Source of the DNA: an uncultured Bacteroidales bacterium | GTDB taxonomy: Bacteria; Bacteroidota; Bacteroidia; Bacteroidales; F082 | DNA length: 64,000 nt | Direction of reading: 5' to 3' | NCBI GenBank assembly: GCA_900317155.1 | Contig: ONFO01000007.1 | Coordinates: forward strand, 62,001 to 126,000 | Part shown: positions 43,280 through 52,163 of the stretch, piece by piece | Position numbering within the stretch: position 1 is the first letter of the stretch | How the letters are laid out: the number at the start of each line of letters is the position of its first letter | Notes under the pieces: generated by a model | Database searches by the model: none | Seen by the model: only the letters and a program-made list of their open reading frames with translations | What the model was told of the DNA's origin: nothing | Position numbers and translations under genes: made by a program

Positions 43280-43450
43280 TTTCTTCTTCCTCCCGCTCTT
43301 CTTCAATGCTTCCGCAATAATCCATTGCAGCTGCCCGTTGACGGAGCGGAACTCGTCGGCGGCCCATTTTTCCACGGCCTCCATGGTCTCAGTGTCGACA
43401 CGGAGCAGGAAGGTCTTGTTATTGGTATTATTTTCTTTTTCCTTTGCCAT
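43277..43450 (-). CDS. Arc-family (ribbon-helix-helix) DNA-binding protein
   Basis: 57 aa, a short gene easily missed. It reads MAKEKENNTNNKTFLLRVD then TETMEAVEKWAADEFRSVNG and QLQWIIAEALKKSGRKKK. The single beta strand KTFLLRVD followed by two helices is the Arc/MetJ fold, which binds DNA as a dimer. It starts 3 bp after the CPBP protease stop. An Arc-type gene close to SPFH and CPBP genes is, as far as I recall, a recurring arrangement in Bacteroidetes and Firmicutes, so it may control this membrane cluster. Its stop codon coincides with the repeat above. Confidence 0.8.
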   Translation of the reverse strand: MAKEKENNTNNKTFLLRVDTETMEAVEKWAADEFRSVNGQLQWIIAEALKKSGRKKK

Positions 43451-43453
43451 AAC

Positions 43454-44362
43454 TTATCTCTCCAATGCTTCGCCCAAGGTCATCCCACAGAGGTTCTCCT
43501 TGGAAATGCGTTTGTCGTAAAACCAGATGCACAAAATGGTCACCATCATGACGATAAAGCCCGACAGGCCTGCCATGCCGTTTAGGAAGTCGTTGCCACC
43601 CAAGGTGAAATAAATGGTCGTACCTGAAACCGCATTGATAGTGCCGTGCAGGATGGCTGCCACAATCATGGACTTGGATTTCAGCACGAAATACAATTCT
43701 ATGATGCCCAGCAGAATACACATCACCACCATGAGCAGCACGCCCCAATAAGGCTCGTTCGGGTAGTTGTGGCCCATTAGAATGAGCGGGAAATGCCAAA
43801 TGCCCCACACGATGCCGATGAACAAGGCGGCTTTCCAGAACTTCAGCCCGCGCATGGCTCCGACAAGGTAGTTGCGCCAGCCGTATTCCTCGCCGAAGGC
43901 GGCGATGGCGTTGACGGTGATGCCTGCCAGCAACCCACTGAAAACAACGGAAATCAACATCAAATAGCCGGGCATGTTACCCAACTGCTCACGCACCATC
44001 TCCTGTTGCTCCTCGGGAACATGATACTGGTTGATGAGTTGCTCGGAGTTATATTGCAGCTCCACACCTGGCATCCAACCATTGATGATAATACAGAGAA
44101 ATGTCATCACCACAGGCAAGAGCCATGCCACGACCCATGTCCAGGACACTTTGAAGTTGACCAAACCCGTATGGTTGAATTTTTCCTTGTCGATGGCTTG
44201 CAGCGCCAAGGCCGTGATGAGCGGGAAAAACATATACACTGCGGAGAAGACCATGAGTCCCGTAGGGGTGTCCGCTCCAATGCCGAACCCCCAGTGGGCT
44301 AAGGCAAACATCGCCCAACTGAAGAGGCAGACGACTATTGAGTATCTTATTGCTTTTTTCAT
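43454..44362 (-). CDS. CPBP-family intramembrane metalloprotease (CAAX/Abi type)
   Basis: 302 aa, about eight membrane helices. The conserved motifs are GEEYGWRNYL (EExxxR, about 160), GIWHFP (about 190) and AILHGTINA (about 238), the three CPBP active-site motifs. Members cleave membrane proteins or bacteriocin-type peptides, and some give self-immunity. It overlaps the preceding DUF3784-type gene by 4 bp and is followed at once by the Arc-type gene, so it is in the same operon. Confidence 0.88.
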   Translation of the reverse strand: MKKAIRYSIVVCLFSWAMFALAHWGFGIGADTPTGLMVFSAVYMFFPLITALALQAIDKEKFNHTGLVNFKVSWTWVVAWLLPVVMTFLCIIINGWMPGVELQYNSEQLINQYHVPEEQQEMVREQLGNMPGYLMLISVVFSGLLAGITVNAIAAFGEEYGWRNYLVGAMRGLKFWKAALFIGIVWGIWHFPLILMGHNYPNEPYWGVLLMVVMCILLGIIELYFVLKSKSMIVAAILHGTINAVSGTTIYFTLGGNDFLNGMAGLSGFIVMMVTILCIWFYDKRISKENLCGMTLGEALER

Positions 44363-45105
44363 TGTTCAGAGATTTGTTGTTTGACTTTTGCAATCATTTC
44401 AAGCGTTTCCTCCTCCGTCGCGCAGTTGAAGTAATACAAACTGCCATCCGCGGTGCGCACTTCGAGCACAGGCCCGCCATCGTCGCAGAGGAACAACATG
44501 CAGCTTTCTCCACCTTTTAGCCGAAAATGCCCGATGCTGACCTTGTCGGTAGAGAGTCCGTTGGTTCGGAGGGAAATGTCGGGCCAGCGGGACAACATGG
44601 TGGTCGAAGTGATGTTTTGTACGGGTATCGAAGCACTGTATCCGCCGCCTTTGGCCGTGATGTAATCCTCTGACACTTCAACCGTTGCGGGTTTGCTGCC
44701 TTTGAAGAAGAAAAACAATATTACTGCAAAAGCCACAGCGGTAATAATGATGCCTATCCAGTTTTTTCTTCTCTCCTTCTTGCCTTCCTCACCTTGCATG
44801 CCCATGTCGTATCTTTTGCTGAGCACAAAGCAGGTAACAACGAGGGCAAGAATCGCCACGAGTTGCATCACCAAATGAAAGCCGAATGGCAAATGCGCCA
44901 GCGTGAAGATGCCGCCAAGAAGCACTATCGCCCCGCCGCAAATGAGGAACACATTGCGAAAACCGAGCTTAAGGCCTTCCAAATTGACCTTGGCCAAGCG
45001 TTTTTTCGACATGGTGTTCACGCCTGAAATCAGCATCGGGAACTTGTAAACCGCCCAGCCCGTGAGCATTAAAATTGCGCCTGTTATTAAATCTGTCCAA
45101 ATCAT
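44359..45105 (-). CDS. DUF3784-like membrane protein with PH-like domain
   Basis: 248 aa from MIWTDLITGAILMLTGWAVYKFP; the frame before it has no likeness. Residues 1-105 form three membrane helices of the DUF3784 pattern (YKFPMLISGVNTMSKKRLAKVNLEGL). A fourth helix (WIGIIITAVAFAVILFFFF) and a soluble ~105-residue domain (VEVSEDYITAKGGGYSASIP onward) of bacterial PH type follow. The soluble domain resembles the end of the protein at 45575-46720. Function unknown; it overlaps the CPBP gene by 4 bp. Confidence 0.7.
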   Translation of the reverse strand: MIWTDLITGAILMLTGWAVYKFPMLISGVNTMSKKRLAKVNLEGLKLGFRNVFLICGGAIVLLGGIFTLAHLPFGFHLVMQLVAILALVVTCFVLSKRYDMGMQGEEGKKERRKNWIGIIITAVAFAVILFFFFKGSKPATVEVSEDYITAKGGGYSASIPVQNITSTTMLSRWPDISLRTNGLSTDKVSIGHFRLKGGESCMLFLCDDGGPVLEVRTADGSLYYFNCATEEETLEMIAKVKQQISEQ

Positions 45106-45122
45106 AACTATTTGTTTTTCAT

Positions 45123-45506
45123 CTATTTTACTATAAAATAAACCAGCAATGCAAGCCCGATGGCGAAAGCAACGAACCACGACTTGCTAAACTCTCCAGT
45201 AAAACGCAACTTTGCAATAACCCACACCAAACAAAGGCAAGTTGCAGAAATAAGCATGGAAGGGAACGCCTCCATGTCGAAGAAGAATTGAAGCACCGTT
45301 GCCAACACCCAAGCGAGTCCAGTAGACAAGTAATTAACCATATATAAATTCTGCATTCCCTCCTCGTATTCAGTGCCTCGTTGTTTAGCCATCACCTTTT
45401 TCATGTTTTCATCCTTTTCAGGATGCCGTTTCACCCGAATGGCAAGCCATACAAAAAAGGAAGCCATGAGGAGCAATAAAGCGATTATTAATATGTTATC
45501 CATCAT
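45123..45506 (-). CDS. Three-helix membrane protein, paralogue of the next gene
   Basis: 127 aa. FFVWLAIRVKRHPEKDENMKKVMAKQRGTEYEEG is nearly repeated in the protein at 45575-46720 (FVWLAIRVKRHPERDKFMQRVMKEQKGADYEKG), so this gene is a short paralogue that lacks the soluble domain. It may be a partial duplication. Family unknown. Confidence 0.7.
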   Translation of the reverse strand: MMDNILIIALLLLMASFFVWLAIRVKRHPEKDENMKKVMAKQRGTEYEEGMQNLYMVNYLSTGLAWVLATVLQFFFDMEAFPSMLISATCLCLVWVIAKLRFTGEFSKSWFVAFAIGLALLVYFIVK

Positions 45507-45574
45507 AATAGTTTATTTCAAAGTAATACACCATTAATATACGCTGAACCCAATCAGCAACAACAAAAGCAGCA

Positions 45575-46720
45575 TCACTTCGGCAAAGCCAACCCTACCG
45601 AACCTATCATTTTGTCTCCAATTCTATCTCTCAATTCTTCAATCAATTGCTCGGTCTCCGCAGGCGTTTTCTGGTTGACGAAAACCAAGCCTGGATAAGT
45701 GTACATCATCAAGTAAGGTCCCTCTTGCCTCAACACGTAAAACGTGGCGACAGAACCGTTCTCCAAACGATACTCGCCTCGCTTGCCACGGAACAAATTG
45801 TGACCATGTATGCAATACGATGTCTCAGGCAATTCATTCACAATAAACACAGAATCAATGCTTTGATAAGGAACCGTTTGGCTATAGGTTCCCTCTATGG
45901 AAAGCATATCGGGAAGCACTTCAACTTTGCTGCTTTGGGAAGCCCAAATGTGATAGCCGAAGCCCAAAAACAATAACACCGCCAAGATTACAAAGACCCA
46001 TTTAGAGAAATCGCCAGTATAACGCCATCCGACAATGAACAGCGCTAAGAATAAAGCCACATTAATAGTCAGTATCATAGGGGGATCAACAAAAACCTCT
46101 AGCCATTTAAACAACACCAAAGAGACTCCAAAAGACAGGTATAAGAATATCAAACACTTTTGCTTCCCCTTCTCATAATCAGCGCCCTTTTGTTCTTTCA
46201 TTACTCTTTGCATAAATTTGTCTCTCTCTGGATGCCGTTTCACCCGAATGGCGAGCCAAACAAAGCCGGAAAACACGAGAAGCGAAACAACAATATACAT
46301 AATCTTTTCAGTCTTAACTGAAATTGCTGGAATTGTATACCAGCAATATCCAGCAAAGACAAGTAAGCCCACTGATAGCAGCAAAACGGCCACCAAAGCA
46401 ATTCTGCTCCATCTTTTGTTTTGGCTCAAAACGTATTTCCACATCATAAACAGCACCACCGAAATCGTCACCATAACAATGGAAATAAGTATCGCATCAA
46501 TATGGCTCTGCCATTGTGGAATGCTTATTGCCCCTGCAGACACGAGCATCATAATGCCTAAAAGCAACAATAGGATAAAGCCAAACTTTTGTCGTTCAGG
46601 CGGTAGGATAGTTTCACTCACTCTGTCCTTCCATATGATGTCGGGACGAATCTTTGCGAATATGGCTATGCCGATGAACGCAATGCCTATAATTAATAAG
46701 ATAGTTAAAGCGATATCCAT
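45575..46720 (-). CDS. Multi-helix membrane protein with C-terminal PH-like domain
   Basis: 381 aa. Eight or so membrane helices fill residues 1-265, with the RVKRHPERD loop shared with the neighbour at 45123. The last ~110 residues (VEVLPDMLSIEGTYSQTVPYQSIDSVFI onward) are soluble and resemble the C-terminal domain of the 44359-45105 protein. Function unknown. It is the first gene of the run that leads to the CPBP and Arc genes; a REP-like palindrome separates it from the SPFH gene. Confidence 0.68.
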   Translation of the reverse strand: MDIALTILLIIGIAFIGIAIFAKIRPDIIWKDRVSETILPPERQKFGFILLLLLGIMMLVSAGAISIPQWQSHIDAILISIVMVTISVVLFMMWKYVLSQNKRWSRIALVAVLLLSVGLLVFAGYCWYTIPAISVKTEKIMYIVVSLLVFSGFVWLAIRVKRHPERDKFMQRVMKEQKGADYEKGKQKCLIFLYLSFGVSLVLFKWLEVFVDPPMILTINVALFLALFIVGWRYTGDFSKWVFVILAVLLFLGFGYHIWASQSSKVEVLPDMLSIEGTYSQTVPYQSIDSVFIVNELPETSYCIHGHNLFRGKRGEYRLENGSVATFYVLRQEGPYLMMYTYPGLVFVNQKTPAETEQLIEELRDRIGDKMIGSVGLALPK

Positions 46721-46754
46721 TTGATTCTGTTTTTTTGTTGTTATTGATGTCTTT

Positions 46755-46848
46755 TGCCGCGCTTTGCGTCATTGCGAGGAGGAACGACGAAGCAAGGATG
46801 CCTGTTTTCTGGATTGCTTCGTTTCGCTCGCAGTGACGCAAAGCGGCA
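46755..46848. repeat. REP-like palindrome of about 94 bp
   Basis: The left arm tgccgcgctttgcgtcattg (about 46755) and the right arm cagtgacgcaaagcggca (about 46831-46848) are inverted copies, and the inner parts cgaagcaa and ttgcttcg also pair. This motif type (attgcgag...gaagcaa) recurs across many bacterial genomes and is read as false ORFs with CERNEAIQ. It fills the gap between the SPFH gene and the membrane-protein run. Confidence 0.8.
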
Positions 46849-46855
46849 GTCCGTT

Positions 46856-47797
46856 TTAGTAAAGGCTTCCCGTATTCACAACCGGTTGTGCCGACTCGTC
46901 GGCGCAGAGCACCACCATCAGGTTGCTCACCATGGCGGCCTTGCGTTCCTCATCGAGTTCGACGACGCCTTCAGTCTTCAGCTTATCCAGGGCCATCTTG
47001 ACCATCGACACAGCGCCTTCCACAATCTTCTCGCGAGCCGAGATGATGGCGGCAGCCTGCTGACGGCGCAGCATGACGGCGGCAATCTCAGGCGAATAAG
47101 CCAGGTAGTTGATGCGTGCCTCGAGCACTTCCAGACCCGACATGGCCAGACGCTCGTTCAGCTTGGCCAGCAACACCTCGTTGATTTCGTTGCCGCCCGA
47201 ACGGAGGGTCAATTCACCATTCTCGGCCTCGTTTTCGTCGTAGGCGTACATGCCCGCCACCTCACGCAAGGCAGCATCGCTCTGCACCTGGATGAAGCTC
47301 TCGAAAGCCCTCATGCGACTCGACACCGAAACGGGAGCCGTGCCCGAGCCGCCACCCGCCATGGTCTGCGAGTCGATTTCAAACATGGCCTTGTAGGTGT
47401 CCTTCAGTTTCCACACCAAGATTTGGCCGATCATAATCGGGTTACCCGTCTTGTCGTTCACCTTGATGTTGTCGGGATTGAGGTTGCGGGCACGCAGCGA
47501 GACCTTCTTGGAGGTCATCAGGAAGTTGACCCAATAGAAACCCGTCTTGGTGAAGGTACCTTTGTACTTACCGAAGAACAGCATCACCATGGCCTCGTTG
47601 GGCTCCAGCTTGCGGAAGCCGATGGGAAGGATGCAGGCCAGCAAGAGACCTACGACAGACAGAATTGGGGTGCTCAGTTGCCCGTTGGCAAAAACGACGA
47701 ACCCCCAAACACTTAATGCCACGATGGCGATTTCAATGAACAATGCGACGAATCCGTTCATCGCGAAACCTTTGAATTCAAATTCTTTTGTTTCCAT
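46856..47797 (-). CDS. SPFH/band 7 domain membrane protein (prohibitin/flotillin-like)
   Basis: 313 aa. Two N-terminal membrane helices (VALFIEIAIVALSVWGFVVF; ILSVVGLLLACILPIGF), then the SPFH domain starting KLEPNEAMVMLFFGKYKGTFTKTG. A helical, Ala-rich region (RRQQAAAIISAREKIVEGAVSMV) and a short tail follow. SPFH proteins form oligomeric rings or membrane microdomains and often hold membrane proteases. It is upstream of the DUF3784-type, CPBP and Arc genes on the same strand, with its own promoter. Confidence 0.88.
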   Translation of the reverse strand: METKEFEFKGFAMNGFVALFIEIAIVALSVWGFVVFANGQLSTPILSVVGLLLACILPIGFRKLEPNEAMVMLFFGKYKGTFTKTGFYWVNFLMTSKKVSLRARNLNPDNIKVNDKTGNPIMIGQILVWKLKDTYKAMFEIDSQTMAGGGSGTAPVSVSSRMRAFESFIQVQSDAALREVAGMYAYDENEAENGELTLRSGGNEINEVLLAKLNERLAMSGLEVLEARINYLAYSPEIAAVMLRRQQAAAIISAREKIVEGAVSMVKMALDKLKTEGVVELDEERKAAMVSNLMVVLCADESAQPVVNTGSLY

Positions 47798-47842
47798 AGT
47801 TTTATAGATTTATGATATTATTTTGATATTATTTTGATGTGG

Positions 47843-47850
47843 CAAAGATA
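47843..47850 (-). promoter_or_regulatory. Candidate promoter of the SPFH gene
   Basis: The minus strand reads TATCTTTG, 45 bp before the ATG, in a divergent region shared with the M48 gene. Confidence 0.55.
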
Positions 47851-47914
47851 CATTAATTTTGAAACATGCAAGAAAAAAATGCACTTTTTTTGAAAAAAAT
47901 TTCATCGAATGCAC

Positions 47915-47922
47915 TATTTTTG
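47915..47922 (+). promoter_or_regulatory. Candidate promoter of the M48 lipoprotein gene
   Basis: TATTTTTG with TTTG at 47889-47892 as a possible -33 element (22-bp spacer), 38 bp before the ATG. Confidence 0.6.
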
Positions 47923-47960
47923 CAGTGACATCGTAGGAACAAATTCAAAACTCAATCAAT

Positions 47961-48821
47961 ATGAAGAAGTTAGCATTAATTTGTGCAGTGGTCATTTCCT
48001 TGGCCAGTTGCAGTACCATGAAAATTGTAGACCCAAACGCGGCCGCGAATGCCGGTGCCGCTGCCGTTCAAGCTTTGACTATCAGTGATGCGCAGATTGC
48101 CCAACTATGCAGTCAATATATGGTGGAATCTGACGGACAGAACACCATCCTGCCAGCAAGCAATGACTACACCAAGCGTCTTGACCGCATCATGGCACGT
48201 TTCCACAACATTAACGATTTGAACCTAAACTACAAGGTGTATCAGTCGAACACGGTCAATGCCTTTGCCAGTGGCGACGGCAGCGTGCGTGTCTACACTG
48301 GCTTAATGGATGCCATGAACGATGACGAGGTGTTTGCCGTCATCGGCCACGAGTTGGGACACCTTATTAATAAAGATGTCCGCGACGCCTATCGTGCCGC
48401 TTATCTTGTTGTGGCAGCCCGTTATGGTATCGCAGCCGTCAACACGACCGCCGGTGCCCTCTCGACGGGCTTCCTCGGCGACCTCGGGCAGGAATTGGCC
48501 AGTCGCGCCTACTCGCGCCGCCAAGAAACCCAAGCCGACGAGACCGCTTTCCAGTTCTGCATTCAAAACGGCGTTGACCCCTACGCCATGTATCATGCAC
48601 TCAACGTGTTGATTCAACTCAGTGGTGAAAGCGCACAACAAGGCAAACTAGCTGAATTGCTATCCACTCACCCCGACACGCACAAACGTGCCACGCACAT
48701 CAAGGAAATGTGTGAGGCTGCGGGATACAAAATGACTACACCCAGTTCGACAGGTTCAAAACCCTCCACAGGCGGCACAACGACTAAACCAAAGAAAGGG
48801 GTCAGTATTAAGAAAGGATAA
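47961..48821 (+). CDS. M48-family metalloprotease lipoprotein
   Basis: 286 aa. Lipoprotein signal peptide MKKLALICAVVISLASC with lipid-anchored Cys17. The zinc motif HELGH is at about 130-134, with the third ligand Glu in RRQETQADETAF. This is the periplasmic BepA/LoiP-like branch of M48, which clears misfolded outer-membrane proteins. The C-terminal ~30 residues are a Ser/Thr/Lys-rich linker (TTPSSTGSKPSTGG). Single gene with its own promoter and terminator. Confidence 0.9.
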   Translation: MKKLALICAVVISLASCSTMKIVDPNAAANAGAAAVQALTISDAQIAQLCSQYMVESDGQNTILPASNDYTKRLDRIMARFHNINDLNLNYKVYQSNTVNAFASGDGSVRVYTGLMDAMNDDEVFAVIGHELGHLINKDVRDAYRAAYLVVAARYGIAAVNTTAGALSTGFLGDLGQELASRAYSRRQETQADETAFQFCIQNGVDPYAMYHALNVLIQLSGESAQQGKLAELLSTHPDTHKRATHIKEMCEAAGYKMTTPSSTGSKPSTGGTTTKPKKGVSIKKG

Positions 48822-48837
48822 ACCTTCAGAAGCCAAC

Positions 48838-48869
48838 AAAAAAAGCCGAGTTTCCACTCGGCTTTTTTG
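48838..48869. terminator. Bidirectional rho-independent terminator
   Basis: aaaaaagccgag / ctcggctttttt stem with a six-base loop between the converging M48 and GltS-type genes. Confidence 0.88.
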
Positions 48870-48881
48870 TTACAGTTCACA

Positions 48882-50288
48882 TCACTTTTTCTTCCGCTTG
48901 AATATCTTTGTCCGCAGCATGAAGACCGTGAGTGCAATCCAGAAGACGACCAAGACTCCCAAAGTAATCCATGTGGCTTTGAGACTTTGCGGCGCGTAAC
49001 CCACTAAGAGCAGCACGGGGAAGCCCAACACAATGGCTGAAAGGGTTTGCAGCACAAGGTTGTTGGCGGCAGGCGTCTCAAACTTCGGGTCGATTTCGCG
49101 CAATAGAATCATGCCGTTGCTGGCCGTGCCCGTCAGCATGCCGAACATCGAGAAGAAGCCCTCGTATTTGTAATCGGGATAGAGGTGTTTGGAGATCCAT
49201 AGGACATTCACGAAAGTCACAATGGCGCCCAAAGTGACGATGAGAACGAAAGGCAAAACAAACTTGCCAAGCTCATTAAAGTTGATAGCCGCCGTGCCCG
49301 CCACTATCATGATGTCGAAGCAGAAGCCGCTAATGCGGTTCAGCATGTAGTTGTTGATGTATTCGCGGCTCATCAATCTGGCCTTCTTGAATCGGCCCAA
49401 CAACCATTTGAAAAGGATGCCAAACAGTGTACCAATCAAGAAGTTGAATCCCCAAAGCATAGGTTTCAACGTATTGGTGCCAAAGTCGCCCAACTCCATG
49501 CCTTGGATCCACTTAGTGAACAGATAAACGAGGAAATAGACGAAAAGCACCATGCAAATCTGCACCGAGAGCTTGTCGATAGACTCGGCATCGGGAATCT
49601 CGCCTTTGCTTTCATAGTCTTCCAAGGTATTCACTTGGGCATGAGCGATTTTCTTTCTTGAAAGAATCCCCTTGCGGCGAAGGATATTCATGTAAATCAC
49701 GCCCACCAAACTGCCCACGACGAAGCCGGTTGCAGCAATGGAAAGACCAAAGTCGGCGCCAGGGAAGTCAATGCCCTGCTGTGTGGCCCAGCCCGTGAAA
49801 ATCTTACCAAAGTTCAAGGCCTGTCCCGGACCTTGTCCATAACCCATAGGCAGCAGCAGACCTGCGGCATAGAACAAACGCTTGCCGAAATAGAAGAACA
49901 AAATGGAGACGATGAGACCCACAATGCCTTGAATGACGTATGTGGAAGCCGTCAAAGCGCCTGTCTCTATCACCTTCATCGGAGTGGACTTCGATTCTAT
50001 CTTGTTGTTTTTCAATGCCAAGGCAACGAAGCCAAGGCCCAAAGCGTGATAGGTCACGATTTCCATCATCGGTTTGTTGATGATTCCGCGGCAGCTAGGA
50101 AACTGCTTGAAAATCAACAGCAACAAACCACCTAATAAGGCCGAAGGCAACAAACTCTTGTTAAGGAATGGCACTTTGGTTCTAAGCACGTTACCAAGCA
50201 ACAAGGCCGTCGCCAAAATGCAAAATTGCACCAACCATTGCCAAGCCTCTGGCCGGTCAAAGGTCATCACAGAAACATCTAAAAGCAT
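48882..50288 (-). CDS. GltS-type sodium:glutamate (or related anion) symporter
   Basis: 468 aa, about twelve membrane helices. The two inverted halves each contain a Gly-rich reentrant segment: LLLPMGYGQGPGQALNFGKIF and FGMLTGTASNGMILLREIDP, typical of the GltS (ESS) family. The central cytoplasmic loop (RRKGILSRKKIAHAQVNTLEDYESKGE) is longer than in E. coli GltS. It would import glutamate or a similar acid with Na+, using the gradient made by Na+-NQR. The exact substrate is not certain. Confidence 0.82.
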   Translation of the reverse strand: MLLDVSVMTFDRPEAWQWLVQFCILATALLLGNVLRTKVPFLNKSLLPSALLGGLLLLIFKQFPSCRGIINKPMMEIVTYHALGLGFVALALKNNKIESKSTPMKVIETGALTASTYVIQGIVGLIVSILFFYFGKRLFYAAGLLLPMGYGQGPGQALNFGKIFTGWATQQGIDFPGADFGLSIAATGFVVGSLVGVIYMNILRRKGILSRKKIAHAQVNTLEDYESKGEIPDAESIDKLSVQICMVLFVYFLVYLFTKWIQGMELGDFGTNTLKPMLWGFNFLIGTLFGILFKWLLGRFKKARLMSREYINNYMLNRISGFCFDIMIVAGTAAINFNELGKFVLPFVLIVTLGAIVTFVNVLWISKHLYPDYKYEGFFSMFGMLTGTASNGMILLREIDPKFETPAANNLVLQTLSAIVLGFPVLLLVGYAPQSLKATWITLGVLVVFWIALTVFMLRTKIFKRKKK

Positions 50289-50312
50289 AATATCTACTTA
50301 TTTGATTATCAT

Positions 50313-50633
50313 TTATTGAAGCCTCACAGCGGTACCTGAAGCAGAGACCATCAGCATCGAACCGCTTTGGCCTAACACTTCATAATCTATATCAATACCC
50401 ACAACAGCATCTGCATTCATCTGTCGAGCCCGTTCTTCCAATTCCCTCAAGGCTTGGGCGCGAGCATTGATCAACTCCTGTTCGTATGAGCCTGAACGTC
50501 CGCCAACTATATCGCGGAGACTGGCCTTAATATCCTTAATAAAATTCACTCCAGTAATCACTTCCCCGAATACAACGCCTTTGTATTCAATGATTGTTCT
50601 GCCTTCAACAGTCGGTGTAGTTGTAAGTATCAT
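50313..50633 (-). CDS. YbjQ-family (DUF74) protein, copy 1
   Basis: 106 aa. [31 protein letters not shown] and [13 protein letters not shown] are the YbjQ signatures. These small proteins form pentamers with a possible metal-binding pore; the role is unknown. It is tandem with a second copy (about 45 percent alike by eye) 20 bp upstream, so the pair arose by duplication and may form mixed rings. Confidence 0.85.
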   Translation of the reverse strand: MILTTTPTVEGRTIIEYKGVVFGEVITGVNFIKDIKASLRDIVGGRSGSYEQELINARAQALRELEERARQMNADAVVGIDIDYEVLGQSGSMLMVSASGTAVRLQ

Positions 50634-50653
50634 AATGCAACCATATTATTTGA

Positions 50654-50944
50654 TTAAACTTTATTTAATTCCGTCTTTACTGCAGTGCCAGAAGCATATA
50701 CCAATACGCCCGAACTCATATCAATCAATTCGAAATCAATATTTACCCCCACTACAGCATCCGCACCCAAATTGCTTGCCTGCTCTTCCAATTGATTGAG
50801 TGCCATCATACGAGCCTTGGATAACGTAGGAACATAGGACCTATGTCCACGAAATGCTTGATTTTCGAAAGCTTCTCCAGAAACGACTCCCACGTATTCC
50901 GTTATGGTACGACCTTCAATGTTTTGTGTAGTGGTAAGAATCAT
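50654..50944 (-). CDS. YbjQ-family (DUF74) protein, copy 2
   Basis: 96 aa. MILTTTQNIEGRTITEYVGVVSGEAFEN and GADAVVGVNIDFE mark the same family as the next gene. It lacks about ten residues of the [20 protein letters not shown] loop of copy 1. It is first in the two-gene unit, with a promoter at 50986. Confidence 0.85.
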   Translation of the reverse strand: MILTTTQNIEGRTITEYVGVVSGEAFENQAFRGHRSYVPTLSKARMMALNQLEEQASNLGADAVVGVNIDFELIDMSSGVLVYASGTAVKTELNKV

Positions 50945-50985
50945 AATGCAACAAAAAACGACGGACTTTTACTATTTTCTGCCCG

Positions 50986-50993
50986 CAAAGATA
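50986..50993 (-). promoter_or_regulatory. Candidate promoter of the ybjQ pair
   Basis: The minus strand reads TATCTTTG, 41 bp before the ATG. Confidence 0.55.
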
Positions 50994-51025
50994 AGGTATT
51001 TTTCAATCAATGAACGAAAAACCCG

Positions 51026-51033
51026 TATTTTTG
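51026..51033 (+). promoter_or_regulatory. Candidate promoter of the chromate transporter genes, leaderless
   Basis: TATTTTTG ends only 4 bp before the ATG at 51038. If transcription starts about 5-7 bp after the box, the mRNA starts at or next to the start codon. Confidence 0.5.
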
Positions 51034-51037
51034 CGCC

Positions 51038-51601
51038 ATGAAAAAGCCACTGCAACTCTTCCTGACTTTCTTCAAAATCGGGGCTTTCACCCTTGGGGGT
51101 GGCTACGCCATGCTTTCGATGGTGGAGAAGGCCGTCGTCGACCAGAAGAAATGGATTCCCAACGATGAGTTTTGGGACATGATTGCCGTGGTTCAGTCGC
51201 TTCCGGGTGTGTTTGCGGTCAACACGGCTTTGTATGTCGGGCATCGTGTGGCTGGCAGGAGTGGTGCTTTTGCCGCCATGCTCGGTGCCATCATCCCCTC
51301 CATCACCATCATTTTGCTGTTGGCCACGGTCTTCCGCGAATACCGCGACCAGCCTGTGGTGGAGCGCATCTTCAAGGGCATCCGTCCCTGCGTGGTGGCA
51401 CTCATCCTCGCCCCTTCCCTGCGCATGATCAAATCGGCCAAGGTGACTTGGAAGACCGCCATCATTCCCATCATCACGGTGTTTTTGATTTGGTGGTGCA
51501 AGATTTCGCCCGCCTATGTCATCCTCGTTGCCATTGTGGGAAGCCTAATCTATGCGCTGATTATCAACAAAAAAGCCAAAGGAAAGGAGGTCAAGCCATG
51601 A
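51038..51601 (+). CDS. Chromate transporter family protein, N-terminal half-type subunit
   Basis: 187 aa. LTFFKIGAFTLGGGYAMLSMVEKAVVDQKKWI and MIAVVQSLPGVFAVNTALYVGHRVAG are the CHR-domain motifs. Short-chain CHR proteins work as pairs with opposite topology. The next gene encodes the partner, overlapping by 4 bp. Many such pairs in gut anaerobes are annotated as chromate transporters, but the true anion is not known. Confidence 0.88.
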   Translation: MKKPLQLFLTFFKIGAFTLGGGYAMLSMVEKAVVDQKKWIPNDEFWDMIAVVQSLPGVFAVNTALYVGHRVAGRSGAFAAMLGAIIPSITIILLLATVFREYRDQPVVERIFKGIRPCVVALILAPSLRMIKSAKVTWKTAIIPIITVFLIWWCKISPAYVILVAIVGSLIYALIINKKAKGKEVKP

Positions 51602-52137
51602 TTTACCTGCAATTGCTTTGGGTCTTCGTGAAAATCGGCGTGCTTGGCTTCGGCGGCGGCTATGCCATGCTCTCGCTTATCCAGCATGAGGTGGTAGAGC
51701 ATTATGCCTGGATGACCACGACCGAGTTTGCCGACATGGTGGCCATCTCACAAATGACCCCTGGACCCATCTCCATCAACTTGGCGACCTACGTGGGCTA
51801 TAACACGGCAGGCTTGGGCGGCTCTCTGTTGGCTTCGTTTGCGCTTTGTCTGCCTTCCGTCATCATGGTGTATCTCATCCTGAGGCTCTTCATGAGCAAG
51901 AGAAACAACGCCTTGATGGACAATACCCTGAAAGGCCTGAAACCCGCTATCGCCGGACTCATCTTCGCCGCCGGTCTCTCCATGATGAACACGCAAAACT
52001 TCGTGGATTTCGGTCGCGGGCAATACAATATCAGCGTCATTATCTGCGTCTTGGCTTTCGTGGCCTCGTATTTCTTCAAAGCCAATCCGATTTTACTGAT
52101 AGTGCTTTCGGGTGTGGTGGGGTTCTTTGCGTATTAG
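51598..52137 (+). CDS. Chromate transporter family protein, second half-type subunit
   Basis: 179 aa from the ATG at 51598 (MIYLQLLWVFVKIGVLGFGGGYAMLSLIQHEVVEHYAWM). MVAISQMTPGPISINLATYVGY is the second CHR motif. It is paired with the gene before through an ATGA overlap. It likely forms a heterodimeric inner-membrane transporter with it. A repeat-rich AT stretch follows. Confidence 0.88.
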   Translation: MIYLQLLWVFVKIGVLGFGGGYAMLSLIQHEVVEHYAWMTTTEFADMVAISQMTPGPISINLATYVGYNTAGLGGSLLASFALCLPSVIMVYLILRLFMSKRNNALMDNTLKGLKPAIAGLIFAAGLSMMNTQNFVDFGRGQYNISVIICVLAFVASYFFKANPILLIVLSGVVGFFAY

Positions 52138-52163
52138 CTTAGGTTCCTAGGGATGACGAAGGA

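Noticed and set aside
46614..46841. Short frame with CERNEAIQ
   Set aside because: False translation of another common palindromic repeat.
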